Positions 6,586 to 15,074 are shown, counted from the first letter of the stretch. The stretch is DNA of 42,594 bases from Bacillota bacterium (GCA_022770665.1 JALEHL010000038.1:1-42594), one strand, 5' to 3'. Made by a program: numbers and translations. The notes: generated from the letters alone by a model not told the origin.

Positions 6586-7236
6586 CTAATCGAAAAAGTC
6601 ACGCAAGATCAGCAGAAGAATGTTGTTATCATAGAGCACAGCAGCAAAATGTGACTCTGCAAGAGACTGTGCCAGCGCATCAGAAAGGGAAGGCATAAAC
6701 AGGGAAGTCAGTGGTGTAATGACTGCAAGAAAAACGAAAACATAGAAAAGTCCGCCGACCGCACCCATCACACCGCCCAGAAGCCAGTCGGTAAAGCCCA
6801 GGAACCCGCCGTGATACTGTTTTGAAAAAATCCGGTTCAGGAGTGAGGCGGCCAGCGAGACGGCCAGAACAATCAGAAGGAAGGAGAGAATGGTGAGAAA
6901 AGTGTGTGTGAGCCGTGAAATCCCCGCTTCCGCCAGCATGCCGGTGAGATCCGATGACTGCTTCTGAAGGATGGAAGGAAGCATCTGATATAAATCAGAC
7001 TGTTCTACAGCAGAGGTCACAGAAGCTGCCAGCTGGTCCTGCACACGGTGCTCGATGAACATGCCCGCCCCTGTTTTCTCCAGAAGCCAGTCCCGCAGAT
7101 CACCGCAAAACCAGAATCCCAGCACGACGGAAACAATGCAGCGGACGAAACTGACCACCGTCAGAGCAAACCCCCGCCGCATGGAAAAAACTATCGTTCC
7201 CAGGAAAACAACTGCTGTCATAATGTCCATTACCAT
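6586..7236 (-). CDS. CvpA family membrane protein
   Basis: A 216-residue protein with four hydrophobic segments: residues 5-20, 23-47 and 2 C-terminal ones. Signature pieces are GFALTVVSFVRCIVSVVLGFWF near the N-terminus and GGFLGFTDWLLGGVMGAVGGLFYVF near the C-terminus, typical of CvpA/colicin V production family proteins; the middle is a soluble loop. The role of the family in Firmicutes is poorly defined (envelope-related). The start at 7236 was chosen because GGGGG lies about 10 nt upstream; an alternative ATG is at 7230, and a much longer frame extends upstream only because no stop intervenes. It is divergent from the gene at 7309. Confidence 0.8.
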   Translation of the reverse strand: MVMDIMTAVVFLGTIVFSMRRGFALTVVSFVRCIVSVVLGFWFCGDLRDWLLEKTGAGMFIEHRVQDQLAASVTSAVEQSDLYQMLPSILQKQSSDLTGMLAEAGISRLTHTFLTILSFLLIVLAVSLAASLLNRIFSKQYHGGFLGFTDWLLGGVMGAVGGLFYVFVFLAVITPLTSLFMPSLSDALAQSLAESHFAAVLYDNNILLLILRDFFD

Positions 7237-7308
7237 ACGAATAGTACCCCCTGCATTCTCATAGACTTGATATATGATACATTTTACAGGAAAGGGCGGA
7301 AGAAAGCA

Positions 7309-7815
7309 ATGGACAATCCGGATAACCCATACAGCCAGTATCTGTTTTATCTTCTCGGTCAGCTGATGAAGGCTGCCTCTCAAAATACACTCGCTTCCGG
7401 GCCTGCGGATGCGGAGAGAGTGCAGGAGACTGCAGAACTGCAAGAGCAAAGGAACCAGGAAGATACGGAAATGACATATTTTGCGAAGGATGAGACCGGA
7501 TGCATCTGGCGGAGGGAAGAAAATGTGGAACTGCTGGACCAGTTCTGCAGGGAAGGGTACTTCATGGCAAAAAAACACGGACATTTTCTTCTGGGAAAGA
7601 AAGGAGAGGAACATTTTATCGCCATCCCGGGACGGTTTCTGCTGGAAGAGCAGCCGGCAGGCGGGGTGACAGGATTTACGCTCTGGCAGCCTCTTGCCGG
7701 AGGGGAGGGCCTTTATGAGAGTCTGGAAACGATGGATGCGGAGGCAGCAGAGACGGTATATGGCTACTGGGTGGCGCGCCTAAATCCGAAAAACCTGAAA
7801 ATATCGGAAGTATGA
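7309..7815 (+). CDS. Uncharacterised protein, 168 aa
   Basis: Not recognised with confidence. Soluble, no signal peptide or membrane segment. It opens with MDNPDNPYSQYLFYLLGQL, then has a polar Gln/Glu-rich linker. From about residue 53 to the end is a mixed domain with WRREENVELLDQFCREGYFM, GHFLLGKKGEEHFIAIPGRF and the closing GYWVARLNPKNLKI. The ending resembles small domains of unknown function found widely in Lachnospiraceae. A purine-rich region with GGGCGGA lies upstream of ATG 7309; the open frame extends much further upstream, across the cvpA gene, with no support. It is divergent from cvpA and 62 bp before tadA. Confidence 0.65.
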   Translation: MDNPDNPYSQYLFYLLGQLMKAASQNTLASGPADAERVQETAELQEQRNQEDTEMTYFAKDETGCIWRREENVELLDQFCREGYFMAKKHGHFLLGKKGEEHFIAIPGRFLLEEQPAGGVTGFTLWQPLAGGEGLYESLETMDAEAAETVYGYWVARLNPKNLKISEV

Positions 7816-7839
7816 GGGATTTTTGTACACAAAATGCAG

Positions 7840-7868
7840 TTGAATGTTGTCTGAAAATGTGGTATCAT
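7840..7868 (+). promoter_or_regulatory. Predicted tadA promoter, start site almost at the AUG
   Basis: TTGAAT (7840-7845), 17-bp spacer, TATCAT (7863-7868). Transcription would start about 7 nt after the -10, near 7875, only about 3 nt before the tadA ATG at 7878. No Shine-Dalgarno sequence precedes that ATG. Confidence 0.55.
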
Positions 7869-7877
7869 CTATAAAGT

Positions 7878-8402
7878 ATGGAAACGTATATGTCTGAAGC
7901 CCTGAAAGAGGCAGAAAAAGCCGGAGCGCTGGGAGAAGTCCCTATAGGTGCAGTTGTGGTCCGCGACGGAGAGATTATCGGCCGGGGACATAACATGACG
8001 GAAACGGACCGGGATCCCACTGCTCATGCGGAGATGATCGCGATCCGGCAGGCCGCGCAGGCGGTCGGCGGCTGGAGACTGGCGGGCTGTCAGATGTACG
8101 TGACGGCGGAGCCCTGCTGTATGTGCGCGGGTGCCATTGTCTGGGCTAGAATTGATAAACTGTACATCGGAACCATGGAACCCAAGAGCGGTGCCTGCGG
8201 ATCTCTTTTTAATATTGTACAGGAAAGGCGGCTCAACCACTATGTAGAAGTGGAAACTGGCCTCATGGAGGATCAGTGCCGACATATATTGAAGTCTTTT
8301 TTCCGTCAGCGGAGAGAGGAAAACCAGCGAGACGGCAGCTGGAAACAGAAAAAAAATGCCCGACTTGCGAAAGAAAAGGAATCGGAGGACACAGAAGAAT
8401 GA
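7878..8402 (+). CDS. tadA: tRNA-specific adenosine deaminase TadA
   Basis: Deaminates A34 to inosine in tRNA-Arg(ACG). Zinc and catalytic motifs are H50-A-E52 and P79-C-C-M-C83, with the following AGAIVWARI. The C-terminal SLFNIVQERRLNHYVEVETG helix region is that of TadA rather than of other cytidine deaminases. The family usually has PCPMC; here the middle residue is Cys. The last 25 residues are a charged Lys/Glu tail beyond the enzyme core. The start METYMSEALKEAEKA aligns well with the family N-terminus although no SD is present. The stop overlaps the next start as ATGA. Confident call. Confidence 0.95.
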   Translation: METYMSEALKEAEKAGALGEVPIGAVVVRDGEIIGRGHNMTETDRDPTAHAEMIAIRQAAQAVGGWRLAGCQMYVTAEPCCMCAGAIVWARIDKLYIGTMEPKSGACGSLFNIVQERRLNHYVEVETGLMEDQCRHILKSFFRQRREENQRDGSWKQKKNARLAKEKESEDTEE

Positions 8403-9280
8403 AACGAGCTGGCAAGATTTTAAGCCTTGTAACACTGATTGTTGTACTTTCAACATCGTTATGCTTTGCGGGAGAACTGAATCTGGAAGAAAGTTATCCG
8501 AAAGACGGCGCCACTGGAGCTTCTATGGAGAATCTGGGCGTCAAATTGTACTTCGACAGTGCCATGACAGCAGATAAGGTAGGAAAGATTAATGAAAATG
8601 CGTTCACACTGACGGATCCCGAAGGGAAAAAAATGCCGACCAGAGTGCTGTATCCGGAAAAGGAAGAGGGTGTAGTGCTGGTGCTGCTGGATACTACGGC
8701 AGATCTGGACGGAGATGGAAATGCAGATTACACATCTGCAATCAGCAATTCGCAGTACAAACTGACGATTTCCGGGGATCTGACAGATGATAAAGGGGAT
8801 ACACTGGGGCAGGATCAGACGATCACGTTTACAACGATTAACCAGAAAATTGCCGTTATGGTAAATATGCTGATGATGGTTGTCATGTTCGGCGGCATGA
8901 TGTTCATCTCGACGAAGGAAGCGAAGAAAGCGGCGCAGGCATCCGGGCAGAAGCAGAAAGAGGAAGCCTTCAACCCGTATAAGGAAGCGAAGAGAACCGG
9001 CAAGTCCGTGGAAGAAGTGATCGAAAAGCACGAAAAAGAAGTTGCCCGCCAGGAGAAGAAAGCGGCGCGGAATGCGAAGAACGACGAGGAAGAAGAAGAA
9101 TGGATCGATGTGAATACTTACCGTGTGAAGAGAAGACATCCGATCTCGGAAGGCGGCGGCAAATATATAACCGGAAGAAAAGCCATCGCGGAGGCGAAAG
9201 CTGCTGAGGAAGCTGCCAGAAAGGCGGAGAAAGCAGCTGCAAAGCGTAATGTGAAAAAAGGCAAGGGCAAGAAGAAATAA
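8399..9280 (+). CDS. Ig-like (SbsA/Big_5-type) membrane-anchored protein with Lys-rich cytoplasmic tail
   Basis: A 293-residue protein. An N-terminal signal peptide (residues 1-22, ending SLCFAG) is followed by a single extracellular Ig-like domain (about 27-150) with the SYPKDGATGAS...VKLYFDSAM and QTITFTT motifs of bacterial Ig-like Big_5/SbsA domains. A Met-rich membrane helix (about 156-174) and a long, highly charged Lys/Glu/Ala tail with a GKGKKK end come next. ATG 8399 overlaps the tadA stop and has GGAGG upstream; a longer frame from 8276 runs inside tadA and is rejected. Function unknown; the layout suggests an exposed Ig domain tethered to a nucleic-acid- or lipid-binding basic tail. 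Confidence 0.8.
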   Translation: MKRAGKILSLVTLIVVLSTSLCFAGELNLEESYPKDGATGASMENLGVKLYFDSAMTADKVGKINENAFTLTDPEGKKMPTRVLYPEKEEGVVLVLLDTTADLDGDGNADYTSAISNSQYKLTISGDLTDDKGDTLGQDQTITFTTINQKIAVMVNMLMMVVMFGGMMFISTKEAKKAAQASGQKQKEEAFNPYKEAKRTGKSVEEVIEKHEKEVARQEKKAARNAKNDEEEEEWIDVNTYRVKRRHPISEGGGKYITGRKAIAEAKAAEEAARKAEKAAAKRNVKKGKGKKK

Positions 9281-9294
9281 ATGGAAAACTGCGG

Positions 9295-9316
9295 AATGAG
9301 AGGGGAACCTCTCATT
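9295..9316 (+). terminator. Hairpin between the Ig-like gene and ispE
   Basis: Perfect 9-bp stem AATGAGAGG / CCTCTCATT closed by a GGAA (GNRA) tetraloop, followed by TTGCC. The U-tract is weak, so it may be a stability element or partial terminator. Confidence 0.5.
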
Positions 9317-9344
9317 TTGCCTAACAGGACAGAGAGGTGAGAAG

Positions 9345-10250
9345 ATGCGGGAAATCTATCTCAAAGCCTGCGGGAAAATCAATTTGTCGCTCGATGTGAC
9401 AGGAGTCCGGCAGGACGGATACCATGACCTGTCCACCGTGATGCACAGCATTTCGCTCTATGACAGGATCCATATCGTCTGGGAGCCGAATGAAGAAGGC
9501 GGAATGCAGATCCGGATATGCACCAATCGTCCGTATCTACCTGTTGATGAACGGAACCTGGCATGGCGGGCAGCACAGCTGATGAATGAGCGGTATGGAA
9601 GCCAGGCTGGTATAGAAGGCGGCGTTCTGAAGATCTCTATGAAAAAAAGTATTCCGGTGGCGGCCGGTCTCGCCGGAGGAAGTGCGGATGGAGCAGCGGT
9701 TCTGATCGGACTCAACCGGATCTGGAAGCTGGGTCTGAATACAAGACAGCTGTGCCGTCTGGGAGAAGAACTGGGATCGGATGTTCCATTCTGCATTCTG
9801 ACGCAGAATACCAGATACCGTGCGGCTCTGGCCACCGGCAGGGGAGAACATCTTCAGCCGTTGAGAAAAATGATGAAAAAGCATATCGTGCTGGCAAAGC
9901 CGCCCTTTGGTGTATCCACGAAAGAAGTGTTCCGTCATATCGATGCATACGAAATACCGATGCATCCGGATCATCGTGCGCTGATTCACGGGCTGGCCGC
10001 GGGCGATGATGAAGAAGTTTATCGAAATATGATCAATGTACTGGAACTGTATACACTGGAGCACTATGAAGCGGTGAAAAAACTGAAAGATACAGTCAGA
10101 AGCCGGACTTCCGCAGAAAAAGTGCTGATGTCCGGAAGCGGGCCGACCGTATTCGGCGTATATTCCTCCATGAAAGAAGCAAAAAAAGCCTGCAGTATTC
10201 TGCGAGATCTGCGGTATGAGGCATATTGGGCAAGTACAGATGGAAGATGA
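9345..10250 (+). CDS. ispE: 4-diphosphocytidyl-2-C-methyl-D-erythritol kinase IspE
   Basis: GHMP kinase of the MEP isoprenoid pathway that phosphorylates CDP-methylerythritol. It opens with the family KACGKINLSLDV, with the conserved Lys at 11. The ATP-binding glycine loop PVAAGLAGGSADGAA is at 104-118, GSDVPF holds the catalytic Asp at about 146, and the third GHMP motif VLMSGSGPTVFGVY is near the C-terminus. Its 301 residues are close to the usual length. GAGGTG lies 6-7 nt upstream. It is followed closely by the GntR regulator, probably in one transcript. Confident call. Confidence 0.96.
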   Translation: MREIYLKACGKINLSLDVTGVRQDGYHDLSTVMHSISLYDRIHIVWEPNEEGGMQIRICTNRPYLPVDERNLAWRAAQLMNERYGSQAGIEGGVLKISMKKSIPVAAGLAGGSADGAAVLIGLNRIWKLGLNTRQLCRLGEELGSDVPFCILTQNTRYRAALATGRGEHLQPLRKMMKKHIVLAKPPFGVSTKEVFRHIDAYEIPMHPDHRALIHGLAAGDDEEVYRNMINVLELYTLEHYEAVKKLKDTVRSRTSAEKVLMSGSGPTVFGVYSSMKEAKKACSILRDLRYEAYWASTDGR

Positions 10251-10271
10251 GAAAGCGATGAGGTGATGAAA

Positions 10272-10961
10272 ATGTTGAACTTTGATTTACAGAACCACAG
10301 ACCCCTTCGGGAGATCGTGTATGAAGAACTGAAGCGCCAGATTCTGATCGGAGAGATCGCTCCGGGCACCAGAATGATGGAAGTCGAGCTGGCGGATGTT
10401 ATGGGAGTCAGCCGTACGCCTGTGCGTGAAGCGATCCGTAAGCTGGAGAAAGAAGGACTGGTTACCATTGAACCGAGGAAAGGCGCTTATGCGTCAAATA
10501 TTTCCATCAAGGATATGGTGGATGTGCTCGAAGTTCGTCAGGGTCTGGAAGGAATGGCAGCGGCGATCGCTTCCGGTAAAATTACAGAGCAGCAGAAAGA
10601 AGAACTTCTGCAGGTGATTGAAAACTACAGAGTCGCTGTTGATTCCGAAAATGTAGAAGAGATTATACGCTATGATGAAAAGTTCCATTCCATGATCGTT
10701 TCTATCAGCGGAAACAAAACGCTGATACAGGTTTTTTCCACTGTGCAGGAACTTGCGCTTCGTTTCCGCTATATTTACTATGATGATTTCAACCGGTACG
10801 AAAATATGCCGAAGGAACATCAGAGAATTGAAGAGGCGATCTTCAGCGGTGATTCAGAAAAAGCCCGGATAGCAGCCAGCGATCACGTGGCACGCCTGAA
10901 GGATTTTGTTATGAATGAAGGAGAAAAAGTATTCGGCGGAGAACAGTTGTCAGCCGAATAA
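10272..10961 (+). CDS. GntR family transcriptional regulator, FadR/FCD subfamily
   Basis: An N-terminal winged helix (residues about 5-70) contains LREIVYEELKRQIL, LADVMGVSRTPVREAIRKLEKEG and the wing EPRKGAYAS. The C-terminal all-alpha FCD effector domain keeps the metal/ligand-binding pattern: DEKFH, then EHQRI and DHVARL, the usual Asp/His/His/His set. Such proteins bind carboxylates such as lactate, acyl-CoA or sugar acids and recognise GTATAC-like palindromes. GAGG at 10260-10263 favours ATG 10272; ATG 10266 and GTG 10263 sit too close to it. It lies 21 bp after ispE and before a terminator. Its target and ligand are unknown; two GTATAC sites exist in the window. Confidence 0.93.
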   Translation: MLNFDLQNHRPLREIVYEELKRQILIGEIAPGTRMMEVELADVMGVSRTPVREAIRKLEKEGLVTIEPRKGAYASNISIKDMVDVLEVRQGLEGMAAAIASGKITEQQKEELLQVIENYRVAVDSENVEEIIRYDEKFHSMIVSISGNKTLIQVFSTVQELALRFRYIYYDDFNRYENMPKEHQRIEEAIFSGDSEKARIAASDHVARLKDFVMNEGEKVFGGEQLSAE

Positions 10962-10984
10962 TGAAAGAGAACATATGCAGACAG

Positions 10985-11020
10985 AAACTGTGCCGAATAT
11001 TTTCCCGGCACAGTTTTTTT
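10985..11020 (+). terminator. Rho-independent terminator after gntR
   Basis: 11-bp stem AAACTGTGCCG / CGGCACAGTTT with a 10-nt loop and a run of seven T at the end of the stem. It ends the ispE-gntR transcript and separates it from sipL. Confidence 0.9.
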
Positions 11021-11115
11021 GCATTTTCCTGTTTCACTGTGAATAGACTGATGGAGAAGATAAAGTGTGTTATGCCGGCACGCAGGCTGCCGGGCAGAAG
11101 GAAAGGGGAAACAGT

Positions 11116-12828
11116 ATGACCTACGAAAAGGAAATTCCTGATTTTGCACTGGTTCCTGCCAGGGAACCGGAGGAGCGGGTGCTGACGCCCATTACACAGG
11201 GAGCCATTTATGCGCCGGTGCAGGTGACCAATATAACGGAAAAGCCGAAAACAACATTTATGATCGAAGAAGACATCCTGGTGCCGGATACCCGTCCGGA
11301 TCTGAAGAAGATACTGATGATGACAGGGCAGGTGCATCTGGCGGAACGAGAAGTGACTGCAATGGCGGGAAAGGATGATGCAGTCAGTATCACAGGCGAT
11401 GTGCAGCTGCAGACACTGTATCTTCCGGAAAAAAACGGGGTCCATGGCCCTGTACTTTCTATCACCAGCAGGATGTCATTTCGGGAGCCGTGGCATATCA
11501 GCCTGGCGCCCGGCGCTTCGATGCTGCTGGAGGCGGAAATTGAAAAAATAGAGTACATGGTGATCAATGAACGGAAATTCCGCGTTAAGATTACGATGTG
11601 TATCCGCGCCTGGGAATATGACGACAGCAGGATCGATCTCTTTGAGGGACTGGCGACTGAGTCCCTGGAAACGCTGCGGGATACTGTGGAAATTACCAGT
11701 GTGGCGCTCCGGAAAAAAGATATCCTTTCAATACAGGAAGATCTGGAAATAAAGGAAGGGGAAATGCCGCAGACAATCCTGATGCAGAACCTGTCGGTGG
11801 TTGAGAATTACAAACAGGCATCTGCGGAAAAGGTCGTTGTGAACGGTTTTATTTATATCAGCCTGCTATATTCTTCTCCTGGATCCTCAGCAGGAGAAAA
11901 TGCAGATGGAAAGGCAGGGACTGGAGAGGCAGAGTCTGCAGAAGGGGAACCGCTGTATCTGTGCCAGATGCAGGACCGGGTCGAATTCACGCAGTTTATT
12001 CCGCTGACGCAAGCCGGAACATGGAGCGGAAGCAATGTGTGCTTCGATGGAAGTGATCTGAAAGTACGGCTAGTGAAAAATGAAGAAGGCCGGGATGTGT
12101 TTCGGCTGGAAGGCGATATTATAACCTGGATCACGTTATACCGAAACGTGGAAAAAGAGGTGATTACAGATGCATATCATCGTGAAAAACAGTTTGTCTG
12201 TGATTTCGAAGAAACATCCTGCCGAACGCTGGTGGGAGTTGCTGCGGGAGAAGCAACGATACGGGAAGTAATTCCGCTGGAATCGACGAGAGAAGAGGTT
12301 GAACAGGTAATTTTTGTGTCTGGGGAAGTAATCCGCAGTGAAAGCAGACCGGAAACAGGCAAAATCATTACAGAAGGAATTGTACTTGGTAAGCTGATCT
12401 GTAAAAGTAGAGCGGAAGATGCTGACGAAGCGGGATACGGCTTTTTCTCATTGCAGCAGGAAATCCCGTTTCGCTGTGTAACGGCTGTGCCGCAGATGAA
12501 TGGGGAAGAGAAGATCAGCAGCCGGGTGTATCTGAAAGATCTGTGGGCAGAGAAAATCAGCGGAAAACAGGCGGAGTTTAACAGTGTAGTGCTGGTCTGC
12601 AGTGAAGTGATGCGGCAGGCGCCTTTCCAGCTGCTGAAGAACCCGGCATTTGAGGAGACCAGAACTGGGAGGGACAGAAGATCCATGGCTGTTTATATCG
12701 TCCGGCCCGGGGATACACTGTGGTCTGTCGCACGGAAATTCCAGTCTACGGTTGATCTGATCTGTCAGGTGAATCAGATTGGAGATGAACGTCTTCATCC
12801 AGGACAGAAACTGCTGATCCTGCGTTAG
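11116..12828 (+). CDS. sipL: SipL-like spore coat/cortex morphogenetic protein (SPOCS/DUF3794 repeats + LysM)
   Basis: A 570-residue protein. SPOCS (DUF3794) domains can be seen around residues 38-140 (with TFMIEEDILVPDTRPDLKKI), 215-325 (with VNGFIYISLLY) and 400-505 (with SSRVYLKDLW). A C-terminal LysM domain at about 523-568 has YIVRPGDTLWSVARKF and HPGQKLLIL. This architecture is that of Clostridioides difficile SipL, which binds SpoIVA through its LysM domain and is needed for coat and cortex assembly around the forespore. ATG 11116 with AGGGGA about 6 nt upstream was chosen over a longer GTG frame at 11065. An insertion rich in Gly/Ser/Glu (about 257-285) sits inside the middle repeat. 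It is followed by spoIIR. Confidence 0.88.
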   Translation: MTYEKEIPDFALVPAREPEERVLTPITQGAIYAPVQVTNITEKPKTTFMIEEDILVPDTRPDLKKILMMTGQVHLAEREVTAMAGKDDAVSITGDVQLQTLYLPEKNGVHGPVLSITSRMSFREPWHISLAPGASMLLEAEIEKIEYMVINERKFRVKITMCIRAWEYDDSRIDLFEGLATESLETLRDTVEITSVALRKKDILSIQEDLEIKEGEMPQTILMQNLSVVENYKQASAEKVVVNGFIYISLLYSSPGSSAGENADGKAGTGEAESAEGEPLYLCQMQDRVEFTQFIPLTQAGTWSGSNVCFDGSDLKVRLVKNEEGRDVFRLEGDIITWITLYRNVEKEVITDAYHREKQFVCDFEETSCRTLVGVAAGEATIREVIPLESTREEVEQVIFVSGEVIRSESRPETGKIITEGIVLGKLICKSRAEDADEAGYGFFSLQQEIPFRCVTAVPQMNGEEKISSRVYLKDLWAEKISGKQAEFNSVVLVCSEVMRQAPFQLLKNPAFEETRTGRDRRSMAVYIVRPGDTLWSVARKFQSTVDLICQVNQIGDERLHPGQKLLILR

Positions 12829-12915
12829 ATTTTACAGAAACAGGTATATTCTGCAAGAATCTGTCCATACTTTTTTCGTCAGGATCACGACACATAACCT
12901 GACAGGAGGTATGGA

Positions 12916-13608
12916 ATGAAGGAAATATTCCGAAAAGTGAGAAAGCATCTCAGATTCGGAAATCTGAATCTGGAGATGAGTCTGCTGGTTGCGATGCTTC
13001 TTCTGACAATGTCTGCTATGGGCAGTTACATAGAAGGCAGCAGAACTGCAGAAAAGGGAAAAATGAGAATAGAGGATGCGGGAATCCTGCGGTTTCATGT
13101 GGTAGCCAACAGTGACAGTGAAGAAGATCAGAAACTGAAACTGCATGTGCGGGACCAAGTGCTTCAGCAGATCCAGGAGGACCTGGCAGAAGCAATGGAG
13201 CAGGAGATGGGCCTGCTGCAGAACGGAAAAACACTGGAACAGCAGCGACAGGAAATTACGCAGAAGTGGGTTGCTTCGCATCTGCAGGAAATGGAAGAAT
13301 GGGCAGAGGAAGCCGTCAGAGAGGAAGGTTATTCCTATGAGGTGAAGGCAGCACTGGGGACCTGCTGGATACCAGAAAAAGAATATGATGGAATCTATTT
13401 CCCGGCAGGAAATTATGAAGCACTGCATCTCACCATCGGGGAAGGAAAAGGGCAGAACTGGTGGTGTGTGATTTTTCCACCTCTGTGCCTGATCGATGGC
13501 GTAAATGAAAAAGAAGTGGCAAGATTAGAGAAAATCTATGGCGATAAGATCGTTCTCCGATCCAGGATACTGGAGCTTCTGCGTTCGTCCCAAAAGGATG
13601 TAGGATAA
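12916..13608 (+). CDS. spoIIR: Stage II sporulation protein R
   Basis: The secreted forespore signal that triggers processing of pro-sigma-E in the mother cell by SpoIIGA. The diagnostic segment is ILRFHVVANSDSEEDQKLKL just after a membrane/signal segment (about residues 20-38). The later part keeps CWIPEKEYDGIYFPAGNYEAL and WWCVIFPPLC, both typical. 230 residues. AGGAGGT lies 9 nt before ATG 12916. It stands 87 bp after sipL, so the two sporulation genes are neighbours but probably differently timed (forespore versus mother cell). The gap holds GTATA plus a CCATACTT stretch, only a poor fit to a sigma-F promoter. Confident call. Confidence 0.95.
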   Translation: MKEIFRKVRKHLRFGNLNLEMSLLVAMLLLTMSAMGSYIEGSRTAEKGKMRIEDAGILRFHVVANSDSEEDQKLKLHVRDQVLQQIQEDLAEAMEQEMGLLQNGKTLEQQRQEITQKWVASHLQEMEEWAEEAVREEGYSYEVKAALGTCWIPEKEYDGIYFPAGNYEALHLTIGEGKGQNWWCVIFPPLCLIDGVNEKEVARLEKIYGDKIVLRSRILELLRSSQKDVG

Positions 13609-13651
13609 GCAGAACCCCCTGCCAGGCTGTGCCGGGCAGGGGGTTCTGCTT
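13607..13651 (+). terminator. Strong stem-loop after spoIIR
   Basis: 17-bp perfect stem from AAGCAGAACCCCCTGCC paired with its complement around an 11-nt loop, overlapping the last base pair of the spoIIR stop codon. The U-tract is weak (GTAAAGTTT). It separates spoIIR from the convergent htrA. Confidence 0.75.
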
Positions 13652-13704
13652 GTAAAGTTTATGGAAATGAAAAAGTTAAGTTATTAGCTTTGAAAACTGC
13701 AAAG

Positions 13705-15021
13705 TTACTGCACCTGATTCTGTGACGGGGAGCTGGATTGCTCTGCTGTGCTCTTCGGCACATCCTGGGAGTCCTCCAGCACCAATTTAATCTCTACCAG
13801 TTTGTTGTCGCGAACCACGGTAAATGTGACTTTATCACCAATCTGATGTTTCTGGATCAGGTTGATCAGCTGTGAGCCGCTGGTGATCTTGGTATCGTCC
13901 AGATAGTAGATCATATCGCCCTTCTGCAGACCGGCTTTCTGGGCGTTTTTTCCCGTAACATCCACGATGTAGACGCCAGTGATCTGCACTCCGTATTTCA
14001 TGGCATCCGATGCGTTTGTGAGATCAGTAATGGTAATCCCTGCGGCCGGGCGGCCTTCCACATAGCCGTTCTTTATGAGAGAATCGGAAACCGATTTCAC
14101 CAGATCCGACGGAATGGCAAATCCAAGACCTTCTGCCTCAGAACTTGCAGACTTGGCTACAACGATTCCGATCAGGTTTCCATACTGGTCAAACAGTCCG
14201 CCGCCGGAATTGCCCGGGCTGATGGAGGCGCTGGTCTGAATCAGCGTCATGGTCTTGCCGTCCAGCGTGATCTCACGTTCCAGTCCGCTGACGATCCCTT
14301 CTGTCGCACTGCCTGCCAGCGTTCCCAGAGGATTTCCGATTGCAACCGTCAGATCACCGACATTCAGTTTGGAACTGTCACCGAATTCAACCGGAGTCAA
14401 TCCGCTTTTATCAATCTTAATAACAGCCACATCGGTCTGCTCATCCGTTGCAACCAGAGAAGCCTCTGCTTCCGTACCGTCATGAAGCGTAACCGTGATG
14501 GTGCTGGCACCATCGATCACGTGGTTGTTTGTAACGATATATCCATCCTCTGAAATGATAACGCCGCTGCCCGCACCCTTGGTCACATACTGTCCAAGCC
14601 AGGAATCGGTGGAAACAGATTCTGTAACGATGGCTACGACCGAGTTCTCGTTCTTTGCGACAATCTCCTGAATGGAGAGCGTGCTTCCGGAACTTTCCGC
14701 CAGATTATAGTTGGTCGTTGTAATCGATTTATCAATGGTCGTACCGCCGAAGACACTCATAGCCAGCGCGTATGCGCCTGCACCAATTGCCGCAGAAAAA
14801 ACCATGGCCAGAATCAGCGTAATCACAAACGCCTTCCGCGTTACATATTGCGGCGCGTTTTTTTTCTTTTCGCCGGACGATACATTATGCCGGGTATTTC
14901 CCGCAGCATCATTTCCGGTATTGCTTTCTGCATGAGGTTTGGGATCTGCCATAACAAATCCGTTGGTATTTGTACTTTTTTCATTGCTTTCGTTATTTCC
15001 GAATTTATCCCAATCGTCCAT
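13705..15021 (-). CDS. htrA: HtrA/DegP-like serine protease (S1C) with PDZ domain
   Basis: Membrane-anchored envelope quality-control protease. A polar, Asn-rich cytoplasmic N-terminus (1-60) precedes one membrane helix (about 63-90). The trypsin-like domain has the triad His167 (in TNNHV), Asp197 (in TDVAVIKI) and Ser272 (in SPGNSGGGL). A single PDZ domain (about 325-415) contains GLQKGDMIYYLDDTKI. The C-terminus is a short Ser/Gln tail. 438 residues, usual for firmicute HtrA/YyxA. AAGGAGGT lies 8 nt upstream of the start. It is divergent from the phosphohexomutase gene. Typically stress-induced, but no CssR-type repeats could be confirmed. Confidence 0.95.
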   Translation of the reverse strand: MDDWDKFGNNESNEKSTNTNGFVMADPKPHAESNTGNDAAGNTRHNVSSGEKKKNAPQYVTRKAFVITLILAMVFSAAIGAGAYALAMSVFGGTTIDKSITTTNYNLAESSGSTLSIQEIVAKNENSVVAIVTESVSTDSWLGQYVTKGAGSGVIISEDGYIVTNNHVIDGASTITVTLHDGTEAEASLVATDEQTDVAVIKIDKSGLTPVEFGDSSKLNVGDLTVAIGNPLGTLAGSATEGIVSGLEREITLDGKTMTLIQTSASISPGNSGGGLFDQYGNLIGIVVAKSASSEAEGLGFAIPSDLVKSVSDSLIKNGYVEGRPAAGITITDLTNASDAMKYGVQITGVYIVDVTGKNAQKAGLQKGDMIYYLDDTKITSGSQLINLIQKHQIGDKVTFTVVRDNKLVEIKLVLEDSQDVPKSTAEQSSSPSQNQVQ

Positions 15022-15074
15022 ATTACGTACCTCCTTCTGAAGTTGCTTAAATTATATACATCTTTTGTGTAATT

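Noticed and set aside
6586-7614. CvpA gene starting at 7614
   Set aside because: The extra N-terminal 126 residues run opposite the gene at 7309 and have no family similarity; a good start exists at 7236.
8276-8398. Earlier start for the Ig-like protein
   Set aside because: It lies inside tadA and would bury the signal peptide; ATG 8399 with GGAGG fits.
12844-12872. Sigma-F promoter for spoIIR (GTATA plus CCATACTT)
   Set aside because: The 14-bp spacing and incomplete -10 are a poor match to the consensus, so it was not listed as a feature.
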